From Betaproteobacteria bacterium (GTDB lineage Bacteria; Pseudomonadota; Gammaproteobacteria; Burkholderiales; SG8-41): a DNA stretch of 7,457 bases. Below, in pieces: positions 4,831-7,457 of the stretch (position 1 is the stretch's first letter; each line of letters starts with the position of its first letter). The stretch is taken from assembly GCA_021414185.1 (NCBI GenBank), contig JAIOOZ010000375.1, positions 1-7,457 of the forward strand, in the 5' to 3' direction. The notes under the pieces were generated by a model. The model saw only the letters and a program-made list of their open reading frames with translations. It searched no databases and was not told the origin of the DNA. A program made the position numbers and the translations under genes.

Positions 4831-5931
4831 CTATGCGGCGGCGTAGTTCAGGCCCAGCGCCTCGGCCACTGCCCTGTAAGTGACTTTGCCGGCCGCGATG
4901 TTCAGTCCATTCTTCAGGTGCGGATTGTCGTTCAGCGCCTGGCGCCAGCCTTTGTCGGCAAGCGCCAGGGTGAACGGCAGCGTCGCATTGTTCAGCGCGT
5001 AAGTCGAAGTGCGCGGCACCGCGCCCGGCATGTTGGCGACCATGTAATGCACCACGCCGTCGATGACATAGGTCGGGTCGGCATGCGTAGTGGGCCGGCT
5101 CGTCTCGGCGCTGCCGCCCTGGTCGATGGCGACGTCCACTATCACCGAGCCGGGCTTCATATCCGAGAGCATCGCTTTGGTGATGAGTTTCGGCGCGGCC
5201 GCGCCGGGGATCAGCACTCCGCTGACCACGAGGTCGGCGCGCAGCACTTCGCGCTCGACGTTGTCGCGATTGCTGAACACCGTCATCGCGCGGCCGTTGA
5301 ACATCGAGTCGATCCGCCGCAGTGCGTCTATCGATTTGTCGATCACGACGACTTGCGCGCCGGCGCCCACCGCCGCCTGCGCGGCATTGGTGCCGACGAC
5401 ACCCGCGCCGAGAATCACGATGCGCGCGGGCGGAACACCCGGCACGCCGCCCAGCAGGATGCCCATGCCGCCAGCGCTTCTTTCGAGGCAATGCGCGCCA
5501 GCCTGGATCGCCAAGCGCCCCGCCACCTCGCTCATCGGCGCGAGTAACGGTAGCCCGCCGAGCGGGGATGTGACCGTCTCGTACGCTATGCAGACCGCGC
5601 CGCTTTCGATCAGATCTTTCGCCTGCGCGGGATCGGCCGCCAGGTGAAGGTAAGTGAACAGCACCTGCCCCTCGCGCAGCATTTTGCGTTCGACGGCCTG
5701 CGGCTCCTTCACCTTGACGATCATGTCAGCGCACGCAAAGACGTCGGCCGCGCTGTCCGCGATTTCAGCGCCCGCACTGCGGTAGTCATCGTCGCTGGCG
5801 CCGATACCCGCGCCGGCCCGGGTTTCGACCATGACGCGGTGGCCGTGCGCGACGGCCTCGCGCGCCGACGAAGGCGTCATGCCGACGCGGTACTCGTGAA
5901 CCTTGATTTCTTTCGGCACGCCGATCAGCAT
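4831..5931 (-). CDS. ald: Alanine dehydrogenase
   Basis: NAD-dependent cytoplasmic enzyme interconverting L-alanine with pyruvate, NH4+ and NADH, used for alanine catabolism or ammonia assimilation. It has 366 residues, close to the family's roughly 370. The N-terminal MLIGVPKEIKVHEYRVGMTP (1-20) is the family signature. The residues important in M. tuberculosis Ald fall at the same numbers: Arg15, Lys75 in VKVKEP, His96 in YLHLAA, and Asp270 in VAIDQGG. The nucleotide-binding loop is LGAGVVGTNAA (174-184). MPGAVPRTSTYALNNAT is also characteristic. The ATG at 5931 has AGAGG seven bases upstream. TATACT (complement of 5954-5959) is a likely -10 box, so the gene probably has its own promoter despite lying 135 bp after fabI on the same strand. 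No terminator is obvious in the 14 bp before the convergent ORF. Confidence 0.96.
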   Translation of the reverse strand: MLIGVPKEIKVHEYRVGMTPSSAREAVAHGHRVMVETRAGAGIGASDDDYRSAGAEIADSAADVFACADMIVKVKEPQAVERKMLREGQVLFTYLHLAADPAQAKDLIESGAVCIAYETVTSPLGGLPLLAPMSEVAGRLAIQAGAHCLERSAGGMGILLGGVPGVPPARIVILGAGVVGTNAAQAAVGAGAQVVVIDKSIDALRRIDSMFNGRAMTVFSNRDNVEREVLRADLVVSGVLIPGAAAPKLITKAMLSDMKPGSVIVDVAIDQGGSAETSRPTTHADPTYVIDGVVHYMVANMPGAVPRTSTYALNNATLPFTLALADKGWRQALNDNPHLKNGLNIAAGKVTYRAVAEALGLNYAAA

Positions 5932-5953
5932 CGCAATCCTCTTTCGAACTCGC

Positions 5954-5959
5954 AGTATA
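5954..5959 (-). promoter_or_regulatory. Candidate -10 box of ald
   Basis: TATACT on the minus strand (5 of 6 to consensus) lies 22 bases upstream of the ald start codon, which leaves room for a short leader with the AGAGG ribosome binding site. A matching -35 is not convincing. An imperfect palindrome, CCCGGACTCCGGG (5974-5986), sits where the -35 would be and could be a regulator site. Confidence 0.4.
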
Positions 5960-6066
5960 GTTCAGACCAGCTGCCCGGACTCCGGGTTCCTGCGCGCCAG
6001 GCCGCTACTTGAGCTTGCCGATCTCGGCCATGTCGATGGCAAAAGCGTCGCTGCAAGGGCCGGAGT

Positions 6067-6954
6067 TCAGGCCATGATATGCAGCCCGGCATCGACGTAG
6101 ATGACATCGCCCGTCATGCCGCTGGAGGCGCCGCCGGCCAGGAATGCGACGACACGGCCGATTTCGCCGATGTCGACGAGGCGCTGGCCCGGCGAGCGCT
6201 TGACCGCCATGTCGATGAGTTCGTCGAAGTGGCCGATGCCGCTGGCGGCGCGCGTCCGCAGCGGGCCGGGCGAAACGGCGAACACCCGGATGCGGCGCCC
6301 GCCCAGTTCCCCGGCGAGGTAACGCACCGACGCTTCCAAGGCCGCCTTGACCGGGCCCATCAGGTTGTAATTGCCGACCACTTTGTCGGCGCCGTAGTAA
6401 GTCATGGTGATCAGCGCGCCGCCATTGGACATCAGGGGCTCGGCATAACGCGCCATCTCGATGAACGAATGGCAGGAGACCTGCATCGCCTGCAGGAAGC
6501 CTGACTGCGGCGCCATCTCGATGAACGAATGGCAGGAGACCTGCATCGCCTGCAGGAAGCCTGACTGCGTGCAATCCACGACGCGCCCGTGCAGGTCTTC
6601 GCGCGGGGCAAAGGCAATCGAATGGATCGCAAAATCGAGCCCGCCCCACTCGTCGCGAATGCGCTCGAACACCGCCTGCATCTGGCCCGGCTGCGAAACG
6701 TCGAGCGGCATCAGGATGGACGAATCGAGCTGCCGGGCGAGCGGCTCGACGTGCTTTTTCGCCTTGTCGTTGAGGTAGGTCAGCGCGATTTCAGCGCCGA
6801 ACGCGCGCAGCTTGGCGGCGCAGCCGAAGGCGATGCTGTCGCCGTTAGCGACGCCGATGACGAGACCCCGCTTGCCCTTCAACATGTCGCCGACGCGCGC
6901 GTTCTCGTCCCACACTTTCGGCAGCGGATCTACTGACTTCGGGTCGGTGAACAT
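6067..6954 (-). CDS. fabI: Enoyl-[acyl-carrier-protein] reductase FabI with an internal 20-residue duplication
   Basis: NADH-dependent reductase of the short-chain dehydrogenase family, catalysing the last step of each fatty acid elongation cycle. It has 295 residues; FabI is normally about 260-275. The start at ATG 6954 is preferred over an upstream in-frame start at 7083 because GGGAG lies six bases before it and the longer form would overlap the preceding gene by some 90 bases. A 25-residue N-terminal extension precedes GKRGLVIGVANGDSIAFG (27-44), the FabI-type nucleotide-binding motif. IHSIAFAPREDLHGR (110-124) is a family block. Catalytic Tyr196 and Lys203 form the Tyr-x6-Lys pair in YNLMGPVK, with Tyr187 before them; SPGPLRTRAASGI (228-240) follows. 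Residues 130-148 (QSGFLQAMQVSCHSFIEMA) are repeated exactly at 150-168. Without the repeat the protein would be 275 residues and otherwise normal. It resembles a divergent proteobacterial FabI subtype beside DUF3141 genes. Activity of this version is doubtful. Confidence 0.93.
   Translation of the reverse strand: MFTDPKSVDPLPKVWDENARVGDMLKGKRGLVIGVANGDSIAFGCAAKLRAFGAEIALTYLNDKAKKHVEPLARQLDSSILMPLDVSQPGQMQAVFERIRDEWGGLDFAIHSIAFAPREDLHGRVVDCTQSGFLQAMQVSCHSFIEMAPQSGFLQAMQVSCHSFIEMARYAEPLMSNGGALITMTYYGADKVVGNYNLMGPVKAALEASVRYLAGELGGRRIRVFAVSPGPLRTRAASGIGHFDELIDMAVKRSPGQRLVDIGEIGRVVAFLAGGASSGMTGDVIYVDAGLHIMA
6450..6569. repeat. Perfect 60-bp tandem duplication inside fabI
   Basis: Bases 6450-6509 and 6510-6569 are identical at all 60 positions; identity stops at the base on each side (6449 C versus 6509 G; 6510 G versus 6570 T). 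The length is a multiple of three, so the frame is preserved and 20 codons are added. Each unit contains GCAGG-AGA-CCTGC and CCTGCA-TCGCC-TGCAGG inverted repeats, which could favour slippage during replication. The absence of any divergence, even at silent positions, points to a very recent event or an assembly error. Confidence 0.98.
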
Positions 6955-6991
6955 GCGACTCCCTTCTTGAAACCGGATGGCGGCCGCCCGC

Positions 6992-7456
6992 TCAGGCCCG
7001 GACCTTCGCCCGCGGCACGGGCCGGGGCGGCGCCTCGAGTTCAAGCGTTGCGCGGATCCGGTCGTACATCGCGCGCGTTTCATCGCTCATCTCCGCCAGC
7101 GATCCGAGCACGTATTCGCACTGCTTGATGGCACGGGCGCGATCCTTGGCGTCCGGAATCAGACTTGGCAGCGTGGCCAGTGCCTGTTCGGGCTCGAATT
7201 CGACGATCATGCTTTGCTGGTGGATGATGCGGGTACGCGCAGTGGCGTCGAGCTTGGTGAATGGATGCTGCGTGGTCAGCAGCTCATTGGAGCGCTCCAG
7301 CCGGTCACGGCGCACCGACTTGCGGGCATGCGCCAGCAGAATCAGCATGCGGATCACGCCCACCGCGTAGTCGCCCCGCGTTATCTGCGCCAGCGCCTGT
7401 ACGACTTCGTTCACCGAGCGCAGGTCGGTGCCCGGCACTTCGCTGATGCGGCGCGG
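6992..7456 (-). CDS. C-terminal part of a DUF3141-like protein, 5' end beyond the window
   Basis: The frame is open to the right edge and continues upstream of the GTG at 7438 with residues PRRISE, so the gene starts outside the window; about 154 residues are visible. ISEVPGTDLRSVNE, followed by a helical region with RMLILLAHARKSVRRDRLERS, recalls the C-terminal region of DUF3141 proteins: large (about 750-residue) proteins with an alpha/beta-hydrolase domain related to polyhydroxyalkanoate enzymes. That is recognition from memory, not a search. The rest is mostly helical and charged, ending in a Pro/Arg-rich tail (APPRPVPRAKVRA). It ends 37 bases before the fabI start with no terminator between, so the two are probably cotranscribed. 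The catalytic part is not visible, so no function is assigned. Confidence 0.6.
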   Translation of the reverse strand, partial: PRRISEVPGTDLRSVNEVVQALAQITRGDYAVGVIRMLILLAHARKSVRRDRLERSNELLTTQHPFTKLDATARTRIIHQQSMIVEFEPEQALATLPSLIPDAKDRARAIKQCEYVLGSLAEMSDETRAMYDRIRATLELEAPPRPVPRAKVRA

Positions 7457-7457
7457 C

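Noticed and set aside
4462..5547. Plus-strand open frame (361 codons) opposite ald
   Set aside because: Alanine dehydrogenase on the other strand is complete with all catalytic residues; the His/Arg-rich product of this frame is a shadow.
6955..7083. 43-residue N-terminal extension of FabI
   Set aside because: The longer start lacks support, overlaps the upstream gene by about 90 bases and encodes an Arg-rich stretch unlike FabI. A proper ribosome binding site precedes the ATG at 6954.

Overview
The window reads as a chromosomal segment of a GC-rich proteobacterium, most likely a betaproteobacterium. The support is an E. coli-like RtcB, a tRNA-Ala(GGC)/tRNA-Glu(UUC) pair with encoded CCA ends just downstream of gltX, GluRS details, and a divergent FabI beside what looks like a DUF3141 gene. 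Assignment is by recognition only; no search was run.

Left part (1-2343, + strand): the C-terminal three quarters of the RNA ligase RtcB, a small secreted protein of unknown function, then a two-gene toxin-antitoxin operon. The operon has a recognisable promoter, an AT-rich palindromic operator, a GTGA overlap and a PemK/MazF-like toxin. Bases 2344-2666 hold no gene but are packed with hairpins and an imperfect 21-bp direct repeat. They end in a strong terminator that serves the opposing tRNA transcript.

Middle part (2667-4304, - strand): gltX (glutamyl-tRNA synthetase), then a tRNA operon with its own near-consensus promoter (TTTACA-17 bp-TATAAT, GC-rich discriminator). It encodes tRNA-Ala and tRNA-Glu, the latter being the substrate of GltX. 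The best gltX -10 box lies so close to the start codon that a leaderless mRNA is possible.

Right part (4305-7457): a + strand ORF for an unrecognised protein with an Arg/Lys-rich tail converges on ald (alanine dehydrogenase, - strand, key residues intact). Upstream of ald are fabI (enoyl-ACP reductase, - strand) and the 3' end of a DUF3141-like gene that probably forms an operon with fabI. The most striking feature is a perfect 60-bp tandem duplication inside fabI. It adds 20 residues in frame ahead of the catalytic Tyr-x6-Lys and is either a very recent mutation or an assembly error.

I found no CRISPR array, transposase or phage gene. The best candidates for something new are the hairpin-rich stretch between the toxin gene and the tRNAs, the fabI duplication and the basic-tailed ORF.
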